Source of the DNA: Gordius sp. MW1
Taxonomy: Eukaryota; Nematomorpha; Gordioida; Gordea; Gordiidae
Assembly (NCBI GenBank): GCA_964036665.1
Contig: OZ038533.1
Span: 13,797,075-13,861,074 of the forward strand
Direction: 5' to 3'
Length of the DNA stretch: 64,000 nucleotides
In this document: positions 50,161-62,400 of the stretch, piece by piece
Layout: each line of letters opens with the position of its first letter
Position numbering within the stretch: the stretch's first letter is position 1
Notes under the pieces: generated by a model
What the model was told of the DNA's origin: nothing
Database searches by the model: none
What the model saw: only the letters and a program-made list of their open reading frames with translations
Position numbers and translations under genes: made by a program

Positions 50161-52519
50161 GTGTCCCCCCCTTCTGATTATAAGGCTCAAGTACCTCATA
50201 GCACTCAACACCATATCCACACCAACGGCCCCCCGGTTCGCTCAAAACCAAGGAGACTCTTCCCGGACAAGCTTAAGATTGCCCGAGACGAATTTACTCA
50301 CATGCTCGAACTTGGTATAATCCGTCCCTCTAACAGTGACTGGTCCTCACCCCTGCACATGGTACCCAAGAAGGCCGCGGGAGATTGGAGACCTTGTGGC
50401 GACTATCGCATGCTCAACAGTCGTACAATTCCCGACTGTTATCCCCTTCCCCACCTCCATGATTTTGCGCTGACCCTTTGCAATAAAACGGTATTCTCAA
50501 AGATCGACTTAGTCAGGGCATACCACCAAATTCCAATGGCCCCCGAGGATATTTCTAAAACCGCCATCACAACCACGTTCGGTCTTTTTGAATTTCTTCG
50601 CATGTCATTTGGCCTTCGCAACGCTGCCCAGACGTTTCAACGCTTTATGGACCAAGTTTTTAGAGAACTTGACTTTGTTTTTGTTTACCTTGACGACGTA
50701 CTCATCGCGAGTTCTTCCATTGATGAACACCACAATCATATTAGACTGGTTTTTGAAAGACTCAAGTCTTTCGGTATTAAAATCAGTCAGGATAAATGCG
50801 TATGGTGCCAAAACGAAATTAATTTTTTGGGACACAAAATCACCCCTCAAGGTTTGTCACCCCTTCAGGACAAGGTGGAAGCAATCCTCAATTTCCCACA
50901 GCCTACTTCGATGACTCAGTTGAGACGTTTCTTAGGGATGATTAATTTTTATAGACGGTTTATTCCGATGTGTGCCGATTTACTCAAACCTCTCACCGAT
51001 TTGCTCGACGGTTCAAAGAAGACAATTTCCTGCACCCCGGAAGCTTCGACTGCTTTTAACAACGCCAAACTCGCTTTAAGCAATGTCGTGCCTCTCTCCC
51101 ATCTTCAAAAAGACACTCAACTCTCAATCACCACCGACGCCTCCAACTCAGCTGTAGGAGCCGTATTACATCAAACATCTAACGGTAATACGCTTCCTTT
51201 GGCCTTTTTTCCCAAAAGCTAACAGTGCATTCGGTCGCGAATTATTAGCAATATATTTAACAATCCGCCATTACCGCCATCTTTTAGAAGGTCATGAATT
51301 CACTATTTATACAGACCACAAGCCACTAACTTATGCTTTCAGTACACCTATCGACAAATACTCCCCGCGGGAGATTAGACAGTTGGACTATATTTCGCAA
51401 TATACTACCGACCTCCAATATATAGCTGGCAAATCAAATGTAGTCGCTGACACCCTCTCAAGGTCTGAAATTAATTCCGTTGATTTTAAAGACAGGCCCC
51501 TAGTAGAAAGGTTAGCTTTGGCTCAGATGGAAGAAAAGTCGGCATTTCAGGACCTAAAGTCCCTAAAATTAACGCAACTTCCTATACCTGGCTCTGATTT
51601 GACCGTGCAATGCGACATGTCCACAACCTCACCTTGACCACTCGTTCCAACTTCACTCAGACGCGTAATTTTTGATAACTTCCACAACTTATCACACCCT
51701 GGTACGCGTGCAACACTTAAGCTGATTTCACGTCGATATGTTTGGCCCTCCATCAATATGGATGTAAGGAAATGGGCCAAATCATGCGTTGCTTGTCAAA
51801 AATCGAAGATTCATCGTCACATAAAAGCCCCTTTAGGCACATTTGCTGAACCTGACGCTCGATTTAGCACATCCACGTCGATTTCGTTGGTCCACTACCA
51901 CCGTCGAATGGATATACCCACTTACTCACCATTATTGACCGTTTCACACGATGGCCCGTCGCCATGCCGATCCGTGACACCTCAGCCCAAACGGTTGCAA
52001 AAGCTCTGATCAAGTATTGGATAGCTGACCTCGGAGTATCATCAAGCCTCACAACAGATAGAGGTCCCCAGTTTGAGTCCCAATTATTTCGGAATCTCAC
52101 GCAACTCCTTGATGTTAATCACATCACAACCACTGCCTATCATCCACAAGCCAACGGCATGATTGAGAGATTTCATCGACAGTTGAAAAGTTCCTTGATG
52201 GCACAAGGTGACACAAACAAATGGGATGAGCTCTTACCATTAATTTTGCTTGGCATTCGAACCACAATCAAGGAAGACTTAGGTTGCACTCCAGCCGAAT
52301 ATGGCACTACACTTAGACTTCCCGGCATTTTTCACGAACTCAAGAACACCTCATAACGCCTCCGAATTTATTAAATGCCTAAAACAACATTTTTACCATT
52401 TACCTTTTAAAAAAGTCAGGACACAATTGACAAATGCGAGTACAACTTCACTTCTTAAGGACTGTAAATACGTTTTTATCCGTAATGATTTCGTTCGAAA
52501 GTTTGGTGCCACCATATGA
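50161..52519 (+). pseudogene. LTR-C pol, broken
   Basis: 50161-51222 is a long frame with [64 protein letters not shown], active site [28 protein letters not shown]. The start of RNase H is [16 protein letters not shown] frameshift near 51220 continues RNase H (ELLAIYLTIRHYRHLLEGHE, TIYTDHKPL, VVADTLSRSE). Integrase follows in broken frames: WAKSCVACQKSKI, then LTTDRGPQFESQLF and QANGMIERFHRQLKS, which supply the second D and the E. Frameshifts near 51637 and 51900, and the loss of gag, make it inactive. Confidence 0.9.
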
Positions 52520-52546
52520 CGGCCCGTTCAGAGTAAAGTCCAAACA

Positions 52547-52887
52547 TGCTAAATCTACTTTCCCTTGACCCCGTCTAGGCGAATTCTAACACGTTACTTT
52601 ATTTAATAGCCCCTCGCTTGTACTTAACCATCACCTGATTTTTATTTTAATAGCCCCTCGCTTGTACTTAACCATCACGTGATTTTTATTTTAATAGCCC
52701 CTCGCTTGTACTTAACCATCACGTTATTTTTATTTTAATAGCCCCTCGCTTGAATTCAACCATCGCCTGATCAAATGATAATGGGCTCGCGTAGCTACAT
52801 AAGCACAACCTTTAAAACTTAACACAATTATTATTCATTTTTTTCGCAATAAGTATCTCTTCTAAATAATGAAATAAAACTACTTCA
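52547..52887 (+). repeat. LTR-C 3' LTR with four 46-bp repeats
   Basis: Same sequence as the 5' LTR but with one 46-bp repeat fewer, showing copy-number drift after insertion. Ends AAACTACTTCA. Confidence 0.85.
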
Positions 52888-52998
52888 AATTTTATTTTTT
52901 TTTATAGTATATATTGTTTATTTGAACGTAAGAACATTATAAAAACGAAGTGTTAAAATTCGAAAAATATAAGAGCGGGTATATAAAAAAAATTATAA

Positions 52999-55860
52999 TT
53001 AAAAAGCGTCGCATGTGTCATCTAATAAAAAAGGCCAGCTGTCGGCCAGGGATTTAAAATTGTACTTGGCGATAAAGATACCAATTTTTTGTTTAAGTAA
53101 AAAATTTGTGTCATATTTAGAGGGCGGGCAGCGACGGCTGATATCTTTAAAAAGCTTAATGGCGGCAGGACCAAAAGTCCCAGAACACGAGGCAACGATA
53201 GGGGTAAAGATATTAGAGGGTAGGAGGGCCTGGTATTTTACCGTTTTGCGGTGTTCGGCGAGGGTCAGAGCATTGTAGTTCTGGTTAGAGGGGGCGAAAA
53301 TGTCTATGCAGGTGAAATCCCATTTAAGGGGTAGACCATTTTGCCAAGGGATGAGGGCAGAGCCTTCTGGTCGCATCCTTCCCTCCAACGAAGGGTCTGA
53401 CGGCTCTAAGACGGACGGGATATTGGCTTTTTAAAAAGCGGCTTGGATAAGGCTATTCACCCTTTCGTGCCTTATGTATTTAAATTTATTGTAAAGGCAG
53501 TGTAGGGGGTGCCTTGCATAAATGTCTATGTTCTGGGAGCAGTTGCGGCAGGAATATTCCTTTGAATAGGGAATTCCTAGTCTGAGGGCAATGGAGTATG
53601 CTAGCTCTGGGTCCTCCAACATCAATCCAGAAAGTGAGCTAGGATAAGCTTCTAGCCACTCGTGACCCGATCCATCATAAACCAAAGATTTAAGGTTGAA
53701 GTGCTGGCGGGCGTCGCAACTCGATAAGAGGTAGTCAACGGAGCGCGATACGAGGCCAGCATCCCAACCTTTTGTCTTGAGGTTATGGGGAAAGGGGTCC
53801 CTGGATTGACGTTGGCGGACCAGACATCTAGAGCTTGCACAAACGAAGGATCCTCACTTGTTGTGATTAATCGGTCGATCAAACCTTGGGCGGATTTATA
53901 CGAAGAGATAAAAGCTGCTAAAGAAATTGAGGTAGCTGGGCGTATGCCTAAGTCGCCAGCTTTGGTAGGTAATGAGGCTTGGAGCCACGAAGAAGTGCTG
54001 AATTTGATATTAAGGATGGCTTCTAGCGTGTTATTCATGAAGCTATCGTAGCTTTTGAAAATCTCGGGTAATAAAAAAGCTGATGATGACCGGAAGCAGT
54101 GTTGAATTTTTGAGATATTAAAATAATTTTTGATTATATAAAACGCATGATGTTTTGGGAGGGTATTAAGAATTTCCGTCTTCGAGGAAAGAGTTGATAA
54201 GTGCCTATGTAAAAACTCTATTAAGGCGATTTGCCCACCTATTGGTGAGCCTAGATGAGTTAAACTCTTCATTTCAACTTTTAAAAAAGGCTTAAAAATT
54301 GGAAATAAGTCTGTATCCGGGCACTGATATATCTCGCATTTAGAGATATTCAATTTCAGGTTTAGGATACCTTCATAATCTCGGATTAAAAGAATGGCCT
54401 TCCGGAGGACCGCATAGGGTGGCATCGTCTAGGTACCAGACGTTTAATGATAAAGAGCATTGGTTTGAGAGAGATTCGGTTAAATTTTTGATCCCTAGAC
54501 AAAACAAAGGTAGACCTAGAGGGTCACCCTGTTGAATACCTTCTGCCGATTCAATTAAAAAGTCCCCAAACTTTAGTTTTGATATGCAACCGTAACTTAA
54601 ACTGATGTAATTTGCAAACTTTGGGAACTCATCAGGAATTAATTATCGTTTCTCGGCGAATATTATTGAATGCATTGGCAAAGTCCAATTTAACCATGCA
54701 GTGATTGGAGGGAATTTGTTGAAGACTTATCCGCGCAGCGTGACTGGCAGCCTCACAGCCGCCTTTAACCCCAAACCCTAATTGATGAGGAATTAACTTG
54801 TCACTTAAACTGGATTTGATTATCTTACAAATGAGTTTTGATATAATACGTCGAAAGACACTGCCAATAGCAATGGGTCTTACCGAATTATCAGGTTTTT
54901 TGATAGCGATGAGTTTAGCGCCGAACAATATAGGGATTATTTCGGTAGGAATATTACATTTAACCACATTAAATTGCATAGGGACGTTATAGAGTTGAGT
55001 AAAATTGCAGCGCTCACGTTTTGGAGGTTAATCAGGTCTTGTAAATAAACGGGGCGGAAACCATCAAGGCCTGCTGCAGAGTCGATGGGAAAGGAACTGA
55101 TGGCTTCCCGAATGTCGGATGAGTCTAGTTTTATGGAAGAGGCTGAGGTAGGGAGTCGATTTGCCGATGAGGATGGGGGATGTTTAGATTTGAGTTGTTG
55201 GTACGAATATGAATCAAGGGAGTAAGGAGCAATTGAGTCATTGTCATAAAATATTCTTAGAGCACTTTTGGGGTTAAAGTTATCAATTTTTTTAGAAATT
55301 TGTTTAGCAGTTTGCTTGGCAGTGGAGGAGTTTGGGGATTGTTTGTGCTGGGGGGGTATTTCTAAAAATATTATCAATATTGAAATTTAAAAAGGAGTCC
55401 TTAATATGTTTGGACAGATTTTCAACGTTGGGTCCTCTTACAAATAAGGTGTGAAAGGTAAGCCTGAAAAGTTTATCCCAGTTAGTAAGATTTGAGGGAG
55501 AGTTTGTTATGGAAATTATAAGATTGATTAAAAACTGTTGAGTAGCCGGGCGAGCACCTCTAGGGATCTTGAAATAGTGTTGGGGAAGGTTAAGGCTAAA
55601 AATAAATCACTCCAGGAATAGTCCAAAAAAGTGGTAATAATGAAGCTGTCTAAGGATTGAGGATCTGAGTTGGATGAGCAAGAGACATCATGAGGAGCAT
55701 CCTCTATTATGGAGGCAAGAGGTGGAATAAGAGGGCTAGCAGGTGGGATTTTCCAGAGGAGATACAACGAGCAGAAGGGTGACCATGTATTATAAAACAG
55801 TTTTTTTTTGAGGCTAACAAGTTTTTTGCATGTACAACAAAAGGATTTAGTTAAAACCAT
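52999..55860 (-). pseudogene. LINE-B reverse transcriptase / REL-endonuclease-like polyprotein, broken
   Basis: Read from 55860: an N-terminal Cys motif (CCTCKKL); a Ser-rich linker; SDIREAISSFPIDSAAGLDG; RT with LIAIKKPDNSVRPIAIGSVF, the FGVKGGCEAASHA block, MVKLDFANAFNNIRRE, EGIQQGDPLGLPLF, and active site WYLDDATLCG; then LNISKCEIYQ. Downstream come a zinc-knuckle-like region (SCRNCSQN, then HPLHC, then RHERVN) and RMRPEGSALIPWQNG with KWDFTCIDIF, the order seen in restriction-like endonucleases of R2-type LINEs. The final part ends DTCDAF-stop. Frameshifts near 55530, 55380, 54950, 54640, 54430, 53670 and 53400 kill this copy. The active site is YLDD, not the usual YADD. Exact clade is uncertain. 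Confidence 0.85.
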
Positions 55861-56379
55861 TTTTAACTTATTTTAGGTAGAAACATTATTAAGATATATA
55901 TAAAATATAGATATTAGATTTATAAAAACCCTCTAAACATTTTAAAGGTAATATGTTTATGAAAAAAAGTGATTGTTGCATTGTGTGTGGACTTATGTTT
56001 AATATTTATTTTTATGTATATAAATTTAGGCCTAAATATGTATTGTAAAAAGAACTATGAATGTTAATAAAATAGGAAAAAGTAATACACCAATGTAAAT
56101 AGATAAGTGATATACTGTGAAGGGTTTCTAGGTAAATAAGTAGCAGATTTGTTTTGAATAGTGGTGATGATGTTAAAAGGATGGAATGGGTGAACTTGTA
56201 GGTCTTTATGAGCAATTTGCTTTATTGCTTATTGTATGTTTGTGAAGAATTTCTAGGTAAATAAGTAGAGGATTCCGTTTGTTGTGCATAATTGAAAAGG
56301 ATTCATTGAGGAGGATCGCTTGATACATGATAATGATGAGCATATGGATAAGAACAAACAAACAGAAAATAAGAATTAT

Positions 56380-56700
56380 ATAATTGTCATGCAGAACTTC
56401 CATTAACAGCGATTTTTTTCCAGTTTCTTTGAGGGATAAATACTAATTTGTATATATTCCAAGATGATTATGTTGTTTTCCTTTTTTCCGCCATTTTAGG
56501 CGATGCTTTTTATGCCCGAATCCGGCCTAGCGCTAATAATTTTTATATAATTGTCATGCAGAACTTCCATTAACAGCGATTTTTTCCCAGATTCTTTGAG
56601 GGATAAATACTTTGTATATATTCCAAGATGATTATGTTGTTTTCCTTTTTTCCGCCATTTTAGGCGATGTTTTTTATGCCCGAATCCGGCCTAGCGCAAT
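56380..56700 (-). repeat. two tandem copies of about 167 bp in the LINE-B 5' UTR
   Basis: Copies starting ATAATTGTCATGCAGAACTT near 56380 and 56548 share GATGATTATGTTGTTTTCC, GCCATTTTAGGCGATG and CCCGAATCCGGCCTAGCGC. Tandem 5' UTR units are common in LINEs, where they act as promoters. That role is inference here. Confidence 0.85.
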
Positions 56701-57079
56701 AAATACTTTAAAATAATTACAACAACAAAGACAAACGTCTTATATTTAAACTGTTTTTTGATTCATTTAAATTTATTTTTTTTGCGTCCTAATACGCAAC
56801 ACATGTTTAAGCAAATTATAACATTTGTAGCAATCTGTGTTTGTCAACTCTAAATAGACTGAGAAAATTATAAATTCGCTTATAGTTAACTTAGTTGCAC
56901 AATTGAGCAAATTGAGACCCTTTAAACCTGGCTAAAGCCTCAAAGTAGACCTTAAGATATTTAAAGCAAACGTTGAAGTCCGTTGATATTACCATCTTAA
57001 ATTATAGCCCATAGTGTTTATTGCATGTTTACTATAGGGTTATAAAGGACAAAGTGCGAGTGACTTTGAATGATATTTT

Positions 57080-57150
57080 TAATTGCTATGCAATTTATGG
57101 GCTCGTTTTTGGTTGTCCGTTGATGTCCGTTGTCCGTTGATGTCCGTCCG
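57080..57150 (-). repeat. satellite-associated element end
   Basis: AATTGCTATGCAATTTATGG, GCTCGTTTTTGGTTGTCCGT and repeated TGATGTCCGT words are the inverse of 36295-36350, so the two satellite loci share boundaries as well as units. Confidence 0.75.
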
Positions 57151-58925
57151 TTTACCCTCCAATGTATATATTTAATTAAATTAATATTTTGTTCTTGTTA
57201 ATACCATTGATAATATGACTTTTTGACCGTCCGCAGGCTACTGACCATTAGAAAAAATTACCATTGGCCCAATAAATCGAAATTTTTTCTTCGTTTTTGA
57301 ATAGGTTAACATTGATAATTACCCTATGCCCTCCACTACAAGGGCCTATGCCTCTACTGATATGGGTCCCTGTTAATTAAATTAATATTTTGTTCTTGTT
57401 AATACCACTGATAATATGACTTTTTGACCGTCCGCAGGCTACTGACCATTGAAAAAAATGACCATTGGCCAAATAAATCGAAATTTTTTTTTCTCGTTTT
57501 TGAATAGGTTAACATTGATAATTACCCTATGCCCTCCACTACAAGGGCCTATGCCTCTACTGATATGGGTGCTCTTTGGTGTCTTGCACCGAATGTTTTG
57601 TCACGCACCGCATGTCTTGTCACGCTGTTTACTTTTAATTTTAATTAATTTAACTAGTTTGTGGGTTCGAATCCCGGAGTTTTTTTTGACTCTTATGATT
57701 GTTCTTGTTACTACCATTGATAAAAAGACCTTTTGGCCGTCCGTTGGCTGCTGACCAATGGAAAAAAATGACCATTGGCCAAAATGTGTATCGAAATTAT
57801 TTTTTTCGTTTTTTTTGACTATCGTTTACCCTCCAATGTATATATTTAATTAAATTAATATTTTGTTCTTGTTAATACCATTGATAATATGACTTTTTGA
57901 CCGTCCGCAGGCTACTGACCATTGGAAAAAATTACCATTGGCCCAATAAATCGAAATTTTTTCTTCGTTTTTGAATAGGTTAACATTGATAATTACCCTA
58001 TGCCCTCCACTACAAGGGCCTATGCCTCTACTGATATGGGTCCCTGTTAATTAAATTAATATTTTGTTCTTGTTAATACCACTGATAATATGACTTTTTG
58101 ACCGTCCGCAGGCTACTGACCATTGAAAAAAATGACCATTGGCCAAATAAATCGAAATTTTTTTTTCTCGTTTTTGAATAGGTTAACATTGATAATTACC
58201 CTATGCCCTCCACTACAAGGGCCTATGCCTCTACTGATATGGGTGCTCTTTGGTGTCTTGCACCGAATGTCTTGTCACGCACCGCATGTCTTGTCACGCT
58301 GTTTACTTTTAATTTTAATTAATTTAACTAGTTTGTGGGTTCGAATCCCGGAGTTTTTTTTGACTCTTATGATTGTTCTTGTTACTACCATTGATAATAA
58401 GACCTTTTGGCCGTCCGTTGGCTGCTGACCAATGGAAAAAAATGACCATTGGCCAAAATGTGTATCGAAATTATTTTTTTCGTTTTTTTGACTATTATGA
58501 TTGTTCCTGATACTACCATTGCTATTATGACTTTTTGGCCGTCCGTTGGCTGCTGACCAATGGAAAAAAATCACCATTGGCCAAAATGTGATTCGAAATT
58601 TTTTTTTTCGTTTTTTTTTACTATTATGAATTTATATCCACTCTTACCGTGTCCTGGCTGCTGACCAATGGAAAAAAATGACCATTGGCCAAATTGTGAA
58701 TCGAAATTTTTTTTCCGGTTTTTTTTGACTCTTATGATTGTTCCTGTTAATACCATTGATAATATGACTTTTAGGCCGTCCGCTGGCTGCTGATCAATGG
58801 AAAAAAATGACCATTGGCTAAAGTGAGCATCAAAAATTTTTTATCCGTTTTTTTGGCTATCATTGACTTATAGAGTATCTGTTGGTACTGACCAATGAAA
58901 AAAATGACCATTGGCCAAATTTTAT
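57150..58925 (-). repeat. satellite array, inverse of 35050-36345, with a 674-bp duplication
   Basis: Units contain CTGACCATTGGAAAAAA or CTGACCAATGGAAAAAA, ATGACCATTGGCCAAA, CTTTTTGGCCGTCCG and T-rich CGTTTTTTT, the complement of the array in OSGEP intron 4. 57151-57824 and 57825-58498 are a near-identical 674-bp tandem duplication differing at only a few bases, so it is very recent. Each copy holds a GGGTTCGAATCCCGG word (57662 and 58336), which matches a Pol III B box. Confidence 0.92.
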
Positions 58926-60430
58926 ATATAACCTAAAAATTTATTATAGATGGTCTAACAGACAGCCAACTATGTAATATATATTTTTAACCTTATAAAT
59001 GCATATATATTTTTTTATTGGGTTAATATATTTCATTTAATTAGATTGTGATTTCATAGAAAACCTAAAAAGTTATAGTTAAAAAAATATAGGTATTAGA
59101 TTCTAATTTACGATACAATATATTGCTAGAAACTAACACAAAATTAGAAACCTCCTTCAAAGGTATAATCCTACCCCGTTCTTTCTAATTAAATTCAATC
59201 TACTATTAAACTATTAAAACACGAATTGTACTTTATTAGATGGCGCGCGTAAGTTTATATTACGGCCCGTTTTTTTTTGCTATATAATCATCGCCGTGGT
59301 GCAAATCTAATTATGCAGATTAGGTTATGTTGTGGTGACCTTGATAATTTATAAAAAACAACCAATCGTAAAGCCTAACCCTCCACTCCCTCTCTCCCCT
59401 TTATAATATATTCTATGTAATACGCTCTGAAATTGAGGGCAAATGGAGGATGATATTGATAAGGGAGAAATGCTTATAAGGGTTATTATCTTATATATAA
59501 AAATGATACTATGTGTGTATGTATGCCGCTGTAGGGTGTCAACAGGCAGCGTGTTTTTTCCAAACACCCCTTTTAATTGGGTAAAGGGATGATTAATGGT
59601 TTTTTTACACTCTCTCCCTCCAATGGGATTGGGTAGAGGCGTGAATAATGAGATTTTTTGAGAGAATTTTAGCTCGTGTTAACACCCAGTGTTCATCGTG
59701 TTACTACTAAGACATTGTTCTTAAGTAGGTAATAAATCATTCCTCCCTTACACTAAACTTTAACTACCCAAAAAGCGCATTATTAGTTTTTTGCATACTA
59801 AAATTTGTATTGTTCTCTTCATAATAATTTCTTTATAAATTAAACTTTAAATTCCCCAAAAAACTTTATTAATTTTTTGTCGATAAAATTTTTTTACCAT
59901 ATTAAATGTCCAAATACGATTTCCAAACTATAATTAAATATTTGAAAAGCGGATTAATGTTGTACTAAAATGTTAAGCCTTATACTCCCCACGTTTAAAT
60001 AATACTTCAAAATTTGGTATTTACTATGCATTATGCCAACCATTTAGATGACATTACTGATTGTCTTTCAGCATAATTTTGAATAAAACTTATAATGATT
60101 AGTCTGTTTTTACAAAAATTTATTTTTATGGGCAAGGCGGGAGAAACCTAAAATTTGATTCCAGCTTTATCAAAATTTATAAATATATATAATATTTTAT
60201 TGGAGAAACCAACCTAAATTAGTTTCAGCTTTATCAAAATTTACAAAAATATATATAATATTATTAAAAACAATAAACATAACACGTAAAAATAGCGAAA
60301 ATAGACCTTTAATAAAAAATATGTCAGAAATGATTGATGGACAGCTCTTATAAAACACGGCTGGCTTCTGCCGTACCACACCGCCACCAATTTTGGAGAA
60401 CTACAGGCTGCCCCCGAAAAAATTATAGGG
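58926..60430. other. intergenic, nothing firmly identified
   Basis: AT-rich. ATCTTATATATAAAAATGATA at about 59488-59508 resembles a Helitron-type 5' end, but no matching 3' hairpin with a CTAG-type end was found. No gene supportable. Confidence 0.4.
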
Positions 60431-60435
60431 CGAAT

Positions 60436-60590
60436 GGGTAGTAGCAAAAAGTAACTCATGTATAGAGCTGTGTGCCTGAGCAGCATTATGAGTTAACTAA
60501 CAACTTTATTATCAGCAGATGCTATGAGCACATCACATTGTTTTCACTGCCAATGACATAGGCGTGGTTAGGGGGGGGGGGGTGTTAAAG
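60436..60590 (+). repeat. dispersed duplicate, copy 1
   Basis: GGGTAGTAGCAAAAAGTAAC through ACATAGGCGTGGTTAGGGGG. Closely similar to 61998-62162, about 1.56 kb away in the same orientation. Confidence 0.88.
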
Positions 60591-61002
60591 GGGGTCACAT
60601 GGTGTGTTTGTGCTAAGGCGTGCGTTTTAGTTGCGAAGGAAGAAGGAAAGGAAACATGTGGGGGAGTAAGGGTCCCCACATTATCGATTAATTTATTATA
60701 AAGGGGAGAGAGGGAGTGGAGGAGGGTTAGGCTTCACGCCATAAGTCACTTTTCTTTAATTGCTATGGCTCATGCTAAAAGTTTCTCCCCCCTCATTTAA
60801 TCATCTTATATATGGAATAAATATTACTTGCTGTGAAATTTTATTCCAATTATCCCCTTCATAACTTTATCTAATAGGTAAGTACTAAATTAGTAAATAA
60901 TTTTTCATATGCCTGCTCATTAATTTAATATATTTTCCTGCTCATTAATTTAATATATTTTTGCATACAACATACTTAATTATTTGGAAATAAACTTCTT
61001 GA

Positions 61003-61237
61003 CATAGGCGTGGTTAGTGGGGGGGGGTGGTATAGTGGGTCACATGTCCCCAACTCGAAATCATAAAATTTTATACACATCTTTCTTGGAATTAGAGGGG
61101 GCAATAATGCTTTATGGAGAGGCAAAATGATCATTTTTTGTAATTTTAACCATAATTTTAATAAATTTCCACAAATTTTTGGATCTCGAGGGGGGCAGCC
61201 GCCCTTCCCTGCCCCCCCCCCCCCGGCTACGCCCATG
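61003..61237. mobile_element. 235-bp MITE with G-run ends
   Basis: CATAGGCGTGGTTAGTGGGG at one end and (reverse strand) CATGGGCGTAGCCGGGGGGG at the other are imperfect inverted repeats of hAT type. The core ATAATTTTAATAAATTTCC is shared with the pieces at 38835-38930 and 40509-40690. No clear 8-bp duplication. Confidence 0.65.
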
Positions 61238-61997
61238 CTTTGCTCCTCTAGAAATGCTTATACATATAAGCAAAGATTCTTCTATTGCTCATTTCCTTAC
61301 AATTATAAAAATGATTTAAAAATATTTTAGCCTCTATATCTCTTTGGCGAATAATAGAGCACAAATTATTTCTAAGGCATTCAAATAGCAATTTATTAAC
61401 TATAATTTGATCTTTTTTATTTTAGGGCCATAAGAAGTTTTTATATTTTTATACACTTTTTAAAGGCCCCTTCATTCTTCCTTCCTTTAATCATTAATAG
61501 AATTAGGGCCAAAGAAAGAATTAAATTTACCTAATAATGACTAACTGACCCCGCCTCCGGCACTACTTTATGTTTTTTTAAATCCGATAGTTTTATTGCC
61601 ACTTTGTTAATAGTATTTTCATTTTTCTCCTTATTTAACGCGCAAAAAATGACAAAATTTGATTTTTTAATTTATTTAGCCACATTCTATTAAACGTCAC
61701 AAACGTATAAAACAAACTCGATCGAAAACTACTGGACCATATTGCCAACAACGCTACAAAAAAAGTAAATATTATTGCCTACTTTCTAGCATAGATTTTT
61801 AATATATTTTGTAGTTTCAAAGATGAATTCTTAATATCTATTGCATGTTTAATTGTTTCTACATGGCACCTTGCATAATGATCAAAATATTTTTAATGTA
61901 TTTTGTAGTTCTAAAGATGAAGTCTTAATATTATTGCATGTTTAATTGTTTCACAGTTTATTCCTGACACCCCCCCCCCTCCTGCGTGGCGACGAAG

Positions 61998-62162
61998 GGG
62001 TAGTAGCAAAAAGTAACTCATGTATCGAGCTGTGTGCCTGAGCAGCATTATGAGTTAACTAACAACTTATTATCAGTAGATGCTATGAGCACAATGCTCA
62101 TAGCATCTCATATCACATTGTTTTCATTGCCAATGACATAGGCGTGGTTAGGGGGGGGGGGT
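61998..62162 (+). repeat. dispersed duplicate, copy 2, with local inverted insertion
   Basis: Same sequence as 60436-60590. After GATGCTATGAGCACA this copy has an extra ATGCTCATAGCATCTCAT, an inverse copy of the adjacent bases, forming a short hairpin near 62083-62106. The first copy lacks it. Confidence 0.88.
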
Positions 62163-62269
62163 GGTTTTACATTTAAATTATTGATTTTTATTAAAATTAG
62201 AACGATAATTTAGCAAATGTCTTTAATAAATTGCAAATGTTTTTGTGTGAAAATATTTAATATCTGTGC

Positions 62270-62400
62270 CTCTAGCCTCACAATGACAGGAGATGAAGCT
62301 GACAATGCCTTAACTCCTGAACCCATAGTGACGGCCAGGAATACGCGTCACTCGGCTGGCAAGAAGGAAGCCGGCGAAGCCCTACCACGTATTATTGTGC
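62270..62400 (+). CDS. possible coding exon, unrecognised
   Basis: Open plus-strand stretch, richer in GC than its surroundings, reading MTGDEADNALTPEPIV and TARNTRHSAGKKEAGEALPR. It has no splice-confirmed partners and I recognise no family. It could be a gene fragment carried by a repeat. Confidence 0.2.

Larger units (their letters stand above)
49668..52887 (+). mobile_element. LTR-C, Ty3/gypsy-type retrotransposon (CsRn1-like), internally deleted
   Basis: 5' LTR about 49668-50067, 3' LTR about 52547-52887; the 4-bp duplication AATT lies at 49664-49667 and 52888-52891. The primer-binding site TGGTGACCC (50070) matches the tRNA-Trp type used by CsRn1-like elements over nine bases. The gag and protease region is missing: the RT frame starts about 90 bp after the primer site. 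Pol is frame-broken. Confidence 0.88.
52896..56811 (-). mobile_element. LINE-B, non-LTR retrotransposon with C-terminal endonuclease-like domain
   Basis: A minus-strand element. Its 3' end is a T-rich run on the plus strand (52891-52905), that is, a poly(A) tail. The coding region is 52999-55860 and the 5' UTR about 55861-56811, including a tandem duplication of about 167 bp. The upstream limit is set where the interrupted hAT copy resumes. It is nearly full length, since it keeps both ends of the reading frame. Fragments of the same family occur at 15367-15745 and 21317-21590. Confidence 0.82.
49338..57045. mobile_element. second copy of the 1.4-kb hAT family, split by nested insertions
   Basis: 49338-49667 and 56812-57045 are consecutive parts of the reverse complement of 28679-30078 (from its right end to about 29486). 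They join with only about 12 bases lost. The missing piece in between is occupied by LINE-B and, within the LINE-B/hAT junction, by LTR-C. The far end of this hAT copy (corresponding to 28679-29480) is not seen; at 57046 the sequence changes to satellite-associated repeats. Confidence 0.85.

Noticed and set aside
57655..57685. tRNA gene suggested by GGGTTCGAATCCCGG
   Set aside because: Only the T-arm/B-box word is present; no A box, anticodon arm or acceptor stem pairs with it. Treated as part of a satellite or SINE-like repeat.
57449..58428. Two nearly identical 101-codon plus-strand frames
   Set aside because: Identical because of the 674-bp duplication of satellite DNA; no splice or family support.
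59488..59508. Helitron 5' end (TCTTATATATAAAA-like)
   Set aside because: No 3' hairpin with CTRR end was found nearby; the word is AT-rich and can occur by chance.
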